Shown here piece after piece: positions 24,436 through 32,957 of a stretch of DNA of 64,000 nucleotides. Every line of letters begins with the position of its first letter. Within the stretch, counting starts at the first letter, position 1. This DNA is from Candidatus Wallbacteria bacterium (GTDB taxonomy: Bacteria > Muiribacteriota > UBA6191 > JACPRK01): positions 62,001-126,000 of the forward strand of contig JACQZN010000111.1 in the NCBI GenBank assembly GCA_016213845.1, given 5' to 3'. Under the pieces are notes generated by a model. That model saw only the letters and a program-made list of their open reading frames with translations, ran no database searches and had not been told where the DNA came from. Both the position numbers and the translations under genes were made by a program.

Positions 24436-24936
24436 ATGACCAGAGCTTCCGATGACAGGCCGCATATCGAGCGGCGGATGCTGCGAGAGCGCCGGTTCCC
24501 GGCGACCCTGGTGCCGATCCTGGCCAACCTGAAGGTCGTCCCGCGGCCCAGTTCCTACTGCGTCGTCAAGCTCCCTGCTGGGGCCAAGGCGCCGGCTTCC
24601 GCGGGCGATGCCCGCAGGTTGAGCGTGGCCTGGGCTGACCAGCCTCAGAGCTTCATACTCCCCGAGACCGAGTGGAATTCGATGCGAGAGGAATTCGGAG
24701 ACGCCGAAGTCGAGAAGGGCTTCCGCATCCTCTGGCTCTCCGTGGTCCCCGACGGCCACGAGGGCAGCTTCATGGCCGTGGTGACGGGAATGCTGGCCGA
24801 CGCCCTGGTCAACGCCCGCCCCAGCTGGAGCCCGGGACAGTTCGAGCTGATCGTCAAGGGCAGCGACCTCAAGCAAACCCGAGACGCGCTCGACCTCATC
24901 GTCAGCCGCGCCAAGGGCCGGTTGCGCGGAGCCTGA
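24436..24936 (+). CDS. ACT-domain (ACT_7/CASTOR-like) protein
   Basis: A 166-residue protein resembling small ACT-domain proteins: LKVVPRPSSYCVVKLPAG, then RLSVAWADQPQSFILPETEW (compare the family pattern in which a two-strand hairpin ends in CPE), FRILWLSVVPDGHEGSFMAV, and a C-terminal QFELIVKGSDLKQTRDAL. ACT domains bind amino acids or other small ligands and regulate. The start is ATG 24436 after AGGAGAAAACCGAAG; the frame stays open upstream to 24214 but that region is Arg-rich and not protein-like. Its 47-base spacing to the CBS-HutP gene suggests an operon of two ligand-sensing proteins. Confidence 0.6.
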   Translation: MTRASDDRPHIERRMLRERRFPATLVPILANLKVVPRPSSYCVVKLPAGAKAPASAGDARRLSVAWADQPQSFILPETEWNSMREEFGDAEVEKGFRILWLSVVPDGHEGSFMAVVTGMLADALVNARPSWSPGQFELIVKGSDLKQTRDALDLIVSRAKGRLRGA

Positions 24937-24982
24937 ACCCTCGCCGCGCGGCCCCGACGCTTTCAAGGGACGACATCGAGCT

Positions 24983-25768
24983 ATGGCCTTCACCGTCAAG
25001 GAAATCATGGTGCCCAACCCGCTCAGCCTGCGGGCGGAGCAGACGACCTTCACCGCACGAGAGACGATGCTCTTCAACGGCTACGAGTGTCTTTACGTGG
25101 TCGACAAGGAAGGCAAACCCGTGGGCGTCGTGAGCGTGCTCTCGGTCAGTCTGGAGGACAAGGCCCGCCGGGTAAACAAGCTGATGACCCACAACTTCGA
25201 GACCGTCCGCGAGGACCAGACGGTCCAGGAGGCCGCGCTGCTCTTCGCGCGCAAGGAGTTCGCGCATCCCGTCATCCCGGTGGTCAACGCCGCGGGCGCG
25301 CTGGTCGGAATCCTGCGTATCAAGGACCTGGTGAAGGACCTGACGCAGAGCGTCGCGCCGCCGTCGACGCTTTCCCTAGAAGCGCTGGTCGTCCAGCTCG
25401 CAATGACCCACTCCGAGGACGAGGAGCGCGAATGGGCGCGTAAGATCCGCGAGGGCGGCTATGCCAGCGCGGTGACCCAGGTCGGCACGACCGCCGAGAA
25501 GCTCCTGGTGAAGCTGCGTGAGTCAACCATCGTCGCCGCCATCGCCCACGGCGTCATCGCCGAGGACGCGCGCGAGAAGATGGCCGTGAGCAATGCCATC
25601 CGGGACATCGTCCTGCAAATGGAGGTCGTCAACCCTGGGCTGGGGGGCGGCTACAAGCTCGGGATCGTGCGCGGGGAAGGGCGCATCTCCGTCGCTGCCT
25701 GCGGCCGCTGCGGCCACGCGCTTGCGTCGAGCTCCGAGCAGATCTTCGTGGGGACCAGCACGATATGA
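24983..25768 (+). CDS. CBS-domain pair fused to HutP-like RNA-binding antiterminator domain
   Basis: A 261-residue protein. Residues 1-122 are two CBS motifs (VKEIMVPNPLSL and VNKLMTHNFETV starts; GVVSVLSVS and GILRIKDLV ends), a Bateman module that usually binds adenosine nucleotides. Residues about 131-261 match the HutP fold: ALVVQLAMTHSEDEEREWAR, GYASAVTQVGTTAEKLLVKL, KLGIVRGEGRISVAAC and a terminal QIFVGTSTI that parallels FGVGINHI of Bacillus HutP. HutP is a hexameric antiterminator activated by histidine and a metal. The three metal-binding His of Bacillus HutP (73, 77, 138) appear as Met200, Asn204 and Thr260 here, so sensing may have moved to the CBS part. Confidence 0.75.
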   Translation: MAFTVKEIMVPNPLSLRAEQTTFTARETMLFNGYECLYVVDKEGKPVGVVSVLSVSLEDKARRVNKLMTHNFETVREDQTVQEAALLFARKEFAHPVIPVVNAAGALVGILRIKDLVKDLTQSVAPPSTLSLEALVVQLAMTHSEDEEREWARKIREGGYASAVTQVGTTAEKLLVKLRESTIVAAIAHGVIAEDAREKMAVSNAIRDIVLQMEVVNPGLGGGYKLGIVRGEGRISVAACGRCGHALASSSEQIFVGTSTI

Positions 25769-25835
25769 CTCGAGCCGGCCTTCGTCGGGCGTTCGCGACT
25801 GCCCGCCGTGACGGCGCAGATCCAGGCGGTGGCCG

Positions 25836-26696
25836 GTGAGGGCGGGCCCCTACGAGCTGACCCCGGTCAACGACGGCCGCTTCGCGCTCGACGGCGGCGC
25901 CATGTTCGGCACCGTCCCGCGAGTGCTCTGGGAGAAAACGAATCCGCCCGACGCGAAGAACCGAATCGACATGGCGCTGCGGACCCTGCTGATCCGGGGC
26001 GAGGGGCGGACGATCCTGGTCGACACGGGCATCGGCGCCAAGTTTCCGGACAAGCAGGCCGAGATGTTCAACGTCCGCAGGCGGGGCGAGGGGCTGCTGG
26101 ACGGGCTCCTGGCGCTGGGCGTGCGGCCGGCGGACGTCACCGACGTCGTCATCAGCCACCTCCATTTCGATCACGCCGGCGGAGCAACGCGCCGCGACGC
26201 CACCGGCACCGTCGTCCCGACGTTCCCCAGCGCGGCCATCCACGTCCAGCGTGCCAACCTGGAGACCGCCTGCTGCCCCAACGAACGCGAACGGGCCAGC
26301 TACCTGGCGGAAAACGTGGAGCCTCTGGCCGCCGCAGGCCACCTGGTGCGACACGAAGGCGAGCTCGAGCTGGCTCCGGGCGTGCGGCTCGTGCCGGCCG
26401 AGGGTCACACTCGCGGGATGCAGGCCGTGCTGGTGAGCGTGCCCGGATGCTCGCCCGTCTTCTATCCGGCCGATCTCATCCCGACCAGCTCACACCTGAA
26501 GATCCCGTGGGTGATGGGATACGACCTCTGGCCGCTCACGGTCATGGAAGAGAAGAAGCGGCTCCTGGCGCGGGCCGTGGCCGAGGACTGGATCGTGGTC
26601 TTCGAGCACGATCCGAAGCTGCCCGCCTGCCGGGTCGGCTTCGACGGAAAGAACTACACCGCCCGAGAGCCCGTGGAGATGGGGTCGATCGAATAG
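25836..26696 (+). CDS. Metallo-beta-lactamase-fold hydrolase
   Basis: A 286-residue single-domain MBL-fold protein. The metal motif HLHFDHAGG is near residues 107-115, followed by downstream ligands in PAEGHTRGMQ and YPADLIPT and a C-terminal FEHDPK. The layout resembles lactonase/quorum-quenching-type and related MBL hydrolases, but the substrate cannot be assigned. It starts with GTG; a frame upstream to 25808 in another phase belongs to nothing. It is 11 bases before the MBL-cyclic nucleotide-binding gene, so two MBL proteins are probably co-expressed. Confidence 0.82.
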   Translation: MRAGPYELTPVNDGRFALDGGAMFGTVPRVLWEKTNPPDAKNRIDMALRTLLIRGEGRTILVDTGIGAKFPDKQAEMFNVRRRGEGLLDGLLALGVRPADVTDVVISHLHFDHAGGATRRDATGTVVPTFPSAAIHVQRANLETACCPNERERASYLAENVEPLAAAGHLVRHEGELELAPGVRLVPAEGHTRGMQAVLVSVPGCSPVFYPADLIPTSSHLKIPWVMGYDLWPLTVMEEKKRLLARAVAEDWIVVFEHDPKLPACRVGFDGKNYTAREPVEMGSIE

Positions 26697-26707
26697 GGAG
26701 AGAGACG

Positions 26708-28882
26708 ATGCAGGCTTCGAGTTCTTCACAGGTCCTGTCGCTGCCCGCAGGCGGCTTTGTGGTTCAGACGTCGGAGGGCTGGGTGCAGTTCGGCATTCCG
26801 CCGGAGACGATCAAGGACACGATGACGATGCCGTGCGGCGTCCCGTCGCTCTACATCGTGCCGCGCAAGATGTTCTATCTGGATCGCGGCATCAGCACGG
26901 CGGAGATGGAGTTCCCGTTCTACTACAACTTCTTCATCCTGCGCCGCAAATGCCGCATCCTCTGCACCGCCTCGCAGAAGCGCCGCCTTACTGCGGTGAT
27001 GAAGGAGTCGGTCTTCGGCCCCGAAGAGCTCGATTTGACGCTCGAGTACATGAACGGGCGCAAGAACTTCCGATTCCCGGACCTGCGCGCCGAGGTCGAG
27101 TTCTTCCGCAAGAACCCGTTCCGCGGAGGCAAGCGCCTGGAGCTGGCCGACATGGTGCAGTTCACCACCTTCGACGCCGACGGCTCTGCGAAGGTCGGCG
27201 CCGTGCGCGTGCAGCAGCACAAGGGCGGCTTCACCGTCTTCGAGGGCGATAGCGAGCTCGCCCGGTTCCCGGAGAACATGACGCTGCCGCCGCGCAAGTC
27301 GGAGGCGACCGAGCGCCGGATACCCTTTCAGCCCCCCGTCTTCGGAGTCACGGCCATCGGAGCCGGCCATGGCTTCCTCCCCGGAAGCAAGACGAGTGGA
27401 TTCATCGTCTGGATCAACCGGCGCGGCATCATGATCGACCCGCCCGTCGACAGCACGGAGTGGCTGCGAGAGCGCGAGATCAATCCGAAAATCATCGACA
27501 CCATCATCCTCACGCACTGCCACGCCGACCACGATTCGGGCACGATGCAGAAGATCCTCGAGGAGGGTCGCTGCACGCTGGTGACGACGGCCACGATCCT
27601 CCACTCCTTCCTGCGCAAGGCAGCGGCGCTCACCGGCCTCAAGGAGTCCTACCTGGCAGGCCTCTTCGACTACACCCCCGCCGTCATCGGCGAGGCGGTC
27701 AGGCTGATCGGCGGCGAGTTCCACTTCCGCTACTCGCTGCACTCGATCCCGACCATCGGCTTCGAGTGCTACTTCGGAGGCAAGAGCTTCGTCTACACCT
27801 CTGACACCTTCAACCACCCCCCCACGATCAACAAGCTGCACGCCGACGGGCTGATGGGCGTCGGCCGCCGCGACGACTTGATCAACTTCCCCTGGCACCA
27901 CAACCTGGTGCTTCACGAGTGCGGCATTCCCCCCATCCACACGCCGCTCGACTTCCTGGTGGGCCTGCAGCCCGAGGAGAAGAAGAACGTCTACGTCGTC
28001 CACACCGACCCGGCCAAGGTGCCAAAGGACTCGGGCATCCGCCCGATGCTGGCGGACATCGAGAACACCCTGACGCTGGAGGTCTCCCCGCAGCCCAACT
28101 CCGAGGCGATCGAGATGCTGACGCTCTTCAGCTCCACCGACCTCTTCCGGGACTTCCCTCTCGAAAAGGCCTCCGAGTTTCTGATGATCGCCAAGAAGCA
28201 CCACTTCCACGCCGGCGACCTGATCATCGACGAAGGCGACGCCGGTGACAGCTTCTTCCTCATCCTGAGCGGAAAGGCGTCCGTCGTGCGCGAGGGCAAG
28301 GAGGTCCGGGTCTACGGCTACAACGACTACTTTGGAGAGTCGTCGCTGGTGACCGACCTGCCCAGGTCGGCCGATGTCTACGCCAAGACCGAGATGGACG
28401 TCGTCAAGATGAACAAGGACGACTTTCTCTACTTCATCCGCGGCACGGAGGTCGGCAAGACACTGCGCAATCTCTTCGTGAACCGCCAGCTGCAGACCTG
28501 GCGCGTGCTGGAGGAGAGCAAGACCTTTTGCACGCTCTCGGCGACCCAGAAGACGCAGCTGCTGTCGATGATCTCGACCAACCGATGCAACCCGGGTGAC
28601 TACCTGTTCCAGGAAGGCGAGCGCCCCGTCTTCTCGTACATCCTGTCGTCCGGAGAGGCCGTCGTCAGCACGAAGGGCCAGTTCATCGCGCGGCTCAAGC
28701 GCGGAGACTTCGCCGGCAAGGTGTTCCCGTTCAAGAAGACGGGCCGCATCCCGTACTCCATCCAGGCCGAGAGCGAGACCGAGACGCTGGCCATCGAAAT
28801 GACCGACCTGACCGCCTTCCTCGAGAACAACCCGGGTTTCTATCTGAAGCTCGCCAACCTCGACTACGAGGCGTTCGTCTGA
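26708..28882 (+). CDS. MBL-fold protein with two C-terminal cyclic-nucleotide-binding domains
   Basis: A 724-residue multidomain protein. Residues 1-230 are a domain I do not recognise (GGFVVQTSEGWVQFGIPPET). Residues about 230-460 form a metallo-beta-lactamase fold with HCHADHDSG at about 269-277 and further His/Asp in YTSDTF and NLVLHECGIP. Residues about 480-595 and 600-720 are cNMP-binding beta-roll domains (FHAGDLIIDEGDAGDSFFLI, FGESSLVTDLPRSADVYA; then NPGDYLFQEGERPVFSYILS). The first domain keeps the phosphate-binding FGESSL...RSA cassette; the second is more divergent (GDFAGKVFPF). Activity may be gated by cAMP or cGMP. Start ATG follows GGGAGAGACG. Confidence 0.85.
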   Translation: MQASSSSQVLSLPAGGFVVQTSEGWVQFGIPPETIKDTMTMPCGVPSLYIVPRKMFYLDRGISTAEMEFPFYYNFFILRRKCRILCTASQKRRLTAVMKESVFGPEELDLTLEYMNGRKNFRFPDLRAEVEFFRKNPFRGGKRLELADMVQFTTFDADGSAKVGAVRVQQHKGGFTVFEGDSELARFPENMTLPPRKSEATERRIPFQPPVFGVTAIGAGHGFLPGSKTSGFIVWINRRGIMIDPPVDSTEWLREREINPKIIDTIILTHCHADHDSGTMQKILEEGRCTLVTTATILHSFLRKAAALTGLKESYLAGLFDYTPAVIGEAVRLIGGEFHFRYSLHSIPTIGFECYFGGKSFVYTSDTFNHPPTINKLHADGLMGVGRRDDLINFPWHHNLVLHECGIPPIHTPLDFLVGLQPEEKKNVYVVHTDPAKVPKDSGIRPMLADIENTLTLEVSPQPNSEAIEMLTLFSSTDLFRDFPLEKASEFLMIAKKHHFHAGDLIIDEGDAGDSFFLILSGKASVVREGKEVRVYGYNDYFGESSLVTDLPRSADVYAKTEMDVVKMNKDDFLYFIRGTEVGKTLRNLFVNRQLQTWRVLEESKTFCTLSATQKTQLLSMISTNRCNPGDYLFQEGERPVFSYILSSGEAVVSTKGQFIARLKRGDFAGKVFPFKKTGRIPYSIQAESETETLAIEMTDLTAFLENNPGFYLKLANLDYEAFV

Positions 28883-28905
28883 CGGTCGGAAAGCAGGCCC
28901 AGGCA

Positions 28906-30531
28906 GTGTCGGCCTCTCCCGCCGGCTCGAAGGGATGGGCGCAACCGGATCCCGCGACCGCCTGGTCCGTGCTGGCAGCGGCACTGGCCGCGGGCGTGCT
29001 GGCGCGCATTTCGAACCTGCCGTTTCACCTGACGCGGCTGATGAACTCCGACGCGGCGCTCTTCCTGAACGAGGCGCGGTCGCAGCTCGCAGGCGGCCCG
29101 GGGCTGGACCCGCTCTGGCCACCGCTCTATCCGCTCGCTGCGGCGGCGCTTGCGGGCAAGGGCGGGGATCTCGAGACCGCCGCGCTCGGGCTGTCCCTGG
29201 CCGCAGGGGCTCTGGCGCCGATCGCGCTCTTTCTGCTGGGGCGGGCGCTGGCAGGCGCGCGGGTGGCCGAGTTCTCCGCTGTCGGAACGGCGCTCCTGGC
29301 CCCGCTGGTCTTCTGGTCCTGCCAGGCGTACCCGGAGACTCTCTTCATCCTGACGCTCTACTCGCTCCTTTCACTCTTCTGGCACATCCGCTCCTCGCCA
29401 TCGCCGGCGCCCTTCTTCCTGGCCGGCATGCTCGCCGGAGCGGCCTACCTGCTGCGCCCGGAGGGTTTCGTCTACGGACCGATGCTTGCCCTCTGGACCG
29501 CCGTGCATCGTCCGGAAGGCCAGCCGGCCCGGACGCGCTGGCGCGCTGCAGCAGCTCTGGCGGCGGGCTTCGCACTCCTGGCAACGCCGTATCTCGCGCG
29601 GCTCAGGGCAGAGCTGGGTCACCTCAGCGTGAGCGGAAAGGCCGGCTGGAACCTCCTGGTCGGCGGCCGGGCCCTGGGCGAAGACTACGACCGCCTCGCT
29701 TGGAGCCTGACGCCGGACGGTAAGGAGATCGCTTGCCGGCGGGCGATGCGGGAGCTGACGCTCGGGAAGGTGCTGCTCCAGAAGCCGGCGGAACTGGGCC
29801 GCCGGTACGCCGTGAACTCCTGGCGGCTGGCGGGCCAGCTCGTGGAGTCGCTCGGCTGGGTGACCTCGGCGCTCGTCGGCGTCGGGATCGTTGCGCTGGC
29901 CGCGGAGCCGGCCGTGTTGCTGCTGCTGGGTGTGGCGTGCGCGCCCCTGGCCGCGTTGCCGCTCTTCTTCATCGACGGCCGCTTCGTGGTCTTTGCCCTG
30001 CCCGCCCTGCTCCTCCTGGCCGGTGTCGGCCTGGAGCGCTCGGCCGCGCTCGTCTCTTCCCGCCAGTCCACCCGCCGCCTGGCGTGGATGCTGCTTGCCG
30101 CAGCGGCCCTGGTGCCGCACGCGCTTGCAGCCGCCGCCGTCGCCAGCGCCGCGCCCGCAGCCAGCCAGGCCGTGAGGGCCGGGGAAGAGTACAGGCAGGT
30201 CGGCACCTGGATGCGCCTCAACTGTCCACCCGAATCGAAGACGACCCACGTCTGGACCGCCTATCACGCCGGGCTGCAGTCCGTGCAGATTCCCTTTGGC
30301 AGCTACTCCGAGGTCCTCCGCTACCTACGGTCGCAGGGGTGCAACTACCTGGTCGTCGACAAACGAAACGCCGCCCGAGGGTGGCTGCCCGAAAGCACAA
30401 CGGCCCTCTCTTTCCTCCTCCAGACCGATCGCCCTCCGCTCGACCTGGAGGAGGTTCATTGCTGGAAAGTGCAGCCCGAGTACGAGGTGAGGGTGTACCG
30501 GTTGAAGAAGGTAGAAGGGAGTAGCCAGTAG
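28906..30531 (+). CDS. GT-C family (PMT/ArnT-like) membrane glycosyltransferase
   Basis: A 541-residue inner-membrane protein with about ten helices. The first periplasmic loop has LMNSDAALFLNEARSQL, with the acidic residue used by GT-C enzymes, and LWPPLYPLAAAALAG follows, as in PMT_2-type mannosyl/arabinosyl transferases. A soluble C-terminal domain (about 430-541) contains WTAYHAGLQSVQIPFGSYSE. It probably moves sugar from polyprenyl-phosphate to an envelope acceptor. The start is GTG. The last residues (EGSSQ) and the TAG stop are encoded by the start of an intergenic heptad-repeat element. Confidence 0.7.
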   Translation: MSASPAGSKGWAQPDPATAWSVLAAALAAGVLARISNLPFHLTRLMNSDAALFLNEARSQLAGGPGLDPLWPPLYPLAAAALAGKGGDLETAALGLSLAAGALAPIALFLLGRALAGARVAEFSAVGTALLAPLVFWSCQAYPETLFILTLYSLLSLFWHIRSSPSPAPFFLAGMLAGAAYLLRPEGFVYGPMLALWTAVHRPEGQPARTRWRAAAALAAGFALLATPYLARLRAELGHLSVSGKAGWNLLVGGRALGEDYDRLAWSLTPDGKEIACRRAMRELTLGKVLLQKPAELGRRYAVNSWRLAGQLVESLGWVTSALVGVGIVALAAEPAVLLLLGVACAPLAALPLFFIDGRFVVFALPALLLLAGVGLERSAALVSSRQSTRRLAWMLLAAAALVPHALAAAAVASAAPAASQAVRAGEEYRQVGTWMRLNCPPESKTTHVWTAYHAGLQSVQIPFGSYSEVLRYLRSQGCNYLVVDKRNAARGWLPESTTALSFLLQTDRPPLDLEEVHCWKVQPEYEVRVYRLKKVEGSSQ

Positions 30532-30645
30532 TCAGTAGGGACGGTGCGGGACAGTCTCTCCCGGACCGGGCTACCGCTGAGACTGAGCCCTGACTCCTGA
30601 AGCCTGCTCCCTGAAACCTGATCCCTCAAGCCTCAAGCCTCATGT
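30520..30645. repeat. Intergenic heptad-repeat mosaic element, copy 2 (reverse of copy 1)
   Basis: It begins AGTAGCC AGTAGTC and carries the core GAGAGACTGTCCCGCAC (read on the minus strand), then CTGACTCCTGAAGCCTG-type units, and ends in CCTCAAG CCTCAAG CCTCATG. Read on the minus strand it matches copy 1 module by module, including CAGCGGTAGCCCGGTCCGGG. It overlaps the stop of the upstream gene and supplies the ATG of rlmN. Confidence 0.85.
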
Positions 30646-31709
30646 CTGCCTCTGTGAAGATCGATCTCCATGGCCTTGACGGCGCGGGGATGCGCGCGCT
30701 CGTAGCGAGCGTGGGCGGCGGGGCGAAGGTGGCGGCGCAGGTGATGCGCAGCCTCTATGCGGACGGGCCGCAGGAGATCCCCGAATTGCAGGGTGTCCGG
30801 CGCCAGCTGCTGCAGAGGCTGTCGCAGGTGGCCACGATCGGGCGACTGCGGGTGGTCCGCGCGTTGCCGAGCGACGAGGAAGAGCCGACGACCAAGTACA
30901 TCGTGGCGGGCGACGACGGGCTCGAGTTCGAGACAGTCGTCATTCCGGCGGGCGATCGTTCCACGGTCTGCATCAGCTCCCAGATCGGCTGCCGGATGGG
31001 CTGCACGTTCTGCCAGACGGGCAGGATGGGGCTTGTCCGGAACCTGTCTGCCGCCGAGATCGTGCGACAGGTAGTGCTGGCACGCGCTGCGCTGGCCGGA
31101 TGGTCTTCGCGGAAATCTCGCCCCATCACCAACATCGTCTACATGGGAATGGGCGAGCCGCTCGACAACTTCGACGCCGTCTGGCTCTCCTACCGAATCC
31201 TGCAGGAGCAGCGCGGGCTCGCCATCCCGCGCCGGCGCATCACGATCAGCTCCGCCGGCTACTTGCCGGGCCTGGACCGGCTGGCCATGCAGGGCGTCCC
31301 GGTCACCCTGGCGCTTTCCCTCAACGCATCCTCCGACGCGATTCGCTCCGAATTGATGCCTGTGAACCGCCCCTGGCCCATCGAGCGGCTCCTGGCCTTC
31401 GCAGAGGACTTTCCGAAGCGCCCCGACCGAAGCGTGATGCTGGAGTACGTCCTCTTCGAGGGCGTCAACGACTCCGACGCCGACGTCGACCGGCTGGCCT
31501 CGCTTCTGGCCGGCCGGCAAGTCAAGGTCAACGTCATCGCGTACAACCCGGTCCCCGGCGTGCCGCTGCGCAGGCCCGCTCCCGAGCGGGTAGAGGCCTT
31601 CGCCAGCTCACTTGCCGCCAGAGGCGTCTGGACCATGGTGCGCCAATCCCGCGGCCGCGACGTCATGGGCGCCTGCGGACAGCTGGGAGGCGGGGGGAGT
31701 AGCCAGTAG
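30642..31709 (+). CDS. rlmN: RlmN-like 23S rRNA (adenine-2503-C2)-methyltransferase
   Basis: A 355-residue radical SAM enzyme. The [4Fe-4S] motif CRMGCTFC gives Cys117, Cys121 and Cys124, just after STVCISSQIG. MGMGEPLDNF binds SAM, and LNASSDAIRSELMPVNR and YVLFEGVND are family signatures. Cys345 in VMGACGQL is the methyl-carrying Cys of RlmN. It methylates A2503 of 23S rRNA and, in E. coli, A37 of some tRNAs. The last residues (GSSQ) come from an adjoining heptad repeat. Confidence 0.92.
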   Translation: MSASVKIDLHGLDGAGMRALVASVGGGAKVAAQVMRSLYADGPQEIPELQGVRRQLLQRLSQVATIGRLRVVRALPSDEEEPTTKYIVAGDDGLEFETVVIPAGDRSTVCISSQIGCRMGCTFCQTGRMGLVRNLSAAEIVRQVVLARAALAGWSSRKSRPITNIVYMGMGEPLDNFDAVWLSYRILQEQRGLAIPRRRITISSAGYLPGLDRLAMQGVPVTLALSLNASSDAIRSELMPVNRPWPIERLLAFAEDFPKRPDRSVMLEYVLFEGVNDSDADVDRLASLLAGRQVKVNVIAYNPVPGVPLRRPAPERVEAFASSLAARGVWTMVRQSRGRDVMGACGQLGGGGSSQ

Positions 31710-31937
31710 TCAGTAGACAGTAGTCAGTAGACAGTAGTCAGTAGACAGTAGTCAGTAGGAAGTAAGGGGCTACCACGGGGACTTCGGCGCCCGGCCTCTT
31801 CAGGCCTTCATTCTCGGGGATTCGGTCGGACCCGATTGGCCACAAACTCCGTCCCCGGGTGCCTGTCCTCGAACTGGCCTTGCTGGCACCGTGCGGCCGG
31901 TCGCTACTGTCTACTGGCTACTGACTACTGTCTACTC
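31698..31937. repeat. Intergenic heptad-repeat element, copy 3 (inverted ends)
   Basis: Ten perfect-length units of the form AGTAGNN occupy 31698-31767 (AGTAGCC, AGTAGTC, AGTAGAC alternating). The other end has GCTACTG, TCTACTG, GCTACTG, ACTACTG, TCTACTC at 31903-31937, the inverse sequence. Between them is about 135 bases of unique sequence. It overlaps the stop codons of the two convergent genes. Confidence 0.9.
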
Positions 31938-32957
31938 CCCCCCAGCGACCTCCCGATCGACGGCCCCGGCGATCCGGCGGACGTCCGTCATCAGAGCGGC
32001 GAAGGACTTTGGCGTCAGCGACTGCGGACCGTCGGAGAGCGCTCGCTGAGGGTCGTGGTGGACCTCGATGATCAGCCCGTCGGCGCCAGCGGCGACTGCG
32101 GCCCGCGCCATCGGTGTGACCTTGCTCCAGAGCCCGATTCCGTGGCTCGGATCGACCACGACCGGCAGATGCGACAGCCCCTTCAGGACCGGCACGGCGT
32201 TCAAGTCGAGCGTATTGCGCGTGGAGTCCTCGAACGTTCGAATGCCGCGCTCGCAGAGGATCACCTGGTAGTTCCCCTGCGACATGATGTACTCGGCCGC
32301 CAGCAATAGCTCCTTGATCGTGGCGGACATCCCGCGCTTGAGCAGCACCGGCTTGCGCAGCTTGCCGACCTCCTCGAGCAGCGTGAAATTCTGCATGTTG
32401 CGCGCCCCGATCTGCAGCAGGTCTGCGTAGGACGCCACTAGCTCGAGGCTGTCCGTGTCCTTGACCTCGGTGACGATTGGAAGGCCGGTCTCGGCCCGGG
32501 CCTCGGCCAGGATCTCCAGACCCTCCTTCTTCAGGCCCTGAAAGGCATAGGGTGAAGTCCGCGGCTTGAAGGCCCCGCCGCGCAGCATGCGTGCGCCGAG
32601 CCGCTTCACTTCCCGCGCGATGAGCATCACCTGCTCCCGGCTCTCGACCGCGCACGGGCCCGCCATCACCACCACTTCCTTGCCGCCGAAGGCGACGCCG
32701 GCGACGGTGACGACGGTGTCCTCGGGGTGGACGTCTCGACTGACCAGCTTGTGCGGCGACGTCACGTGAATCACCTCGAGCACGCCGTCGATGCCCTCGA
32801 GGTTCTCGATCTCGACGAATCCCTGATTGCCTGTGACGCCGATGGCAAGCCGCACGGCGCCCGGCATGACGTGCGGGGTGAACCCCTTTTCCCGGATGAC
32901 CTGGCAAACCCGCTCCACGTTCTGGGGAGTCGTATCTCTCTTCATGACGACGAGCAT
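31932..32957 (-). CDS. aroF: 3-deoxy-7-phosphoheptulonate synthase (DAHP synthase, type I-beta)
   Basis: A 341-residue enzyme of the first step of aromatic amino-acid synthesis (phosphoenolpyruvate plus erythrose 4-phosphate). Residues 1-70 form the ferredoxin-like regulatory domain of AroF of the Thermotoga/Bacillus type (MLVVMKRDTTPQNVERVCQV). The TIM barrel shows VVVMAGPCAVESREQ, RGGAFKPRTSPYAFQG, LQIGARNMQN, KPVLLKRGMSATI, ILCERGIRTFE and VVDPSHGIG. I use ATG 32957 because GGAGG lies 9 bases upstream; an upstream start at 32987 is possible. The stop TAG lies within a heptad repeat. Confidence 0.93.
   Translation of the reverse strand: MLVVMKRDTTPQNVERVCQVIREKGFTPHVMPGAVRLAIGVTGNQGFVEIENLEGIDGVLEVIHVTSPHKLVSRDVHPEDTVVTVAGVAFGGKEVVVMAGPCAVESREQVMLIAREVKRLGARMLRGGAFKPRTSPYAFQGLKKEGLEILAEARAETGLPIVTEVKDTDSLELVASYADLLQIGARNMQNFTLLEEVGKLRKPVLLKRGMSATIKELLLAAEYIMSQGNYQVILCERGIRTFEDSTRNTLDLNAVPVLKGLSHLPVVVDPSHGIGLWSKVTPMARAAVAAGADGLIIEVHHDPQRALSDGPQSLTPKSFAALMTDVRRIAGAVDREVAGGE

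Noticed and set aside
26726..29122. A 798-codon open frame antisense to the MBL-cNMP gene
   Set aside because: It is a shadow of the high-GC coding strand: long stretches of Glu, Val, Arg and Gly without domains, while the sense strand has clear MBL and cNMP motifs.
31698..31767. Tandem AGTAGNN tract as a possible CRISPR array
   Set aside because: Units are only 7 bases with no spacers; it belongs to the heptad-repeat family.
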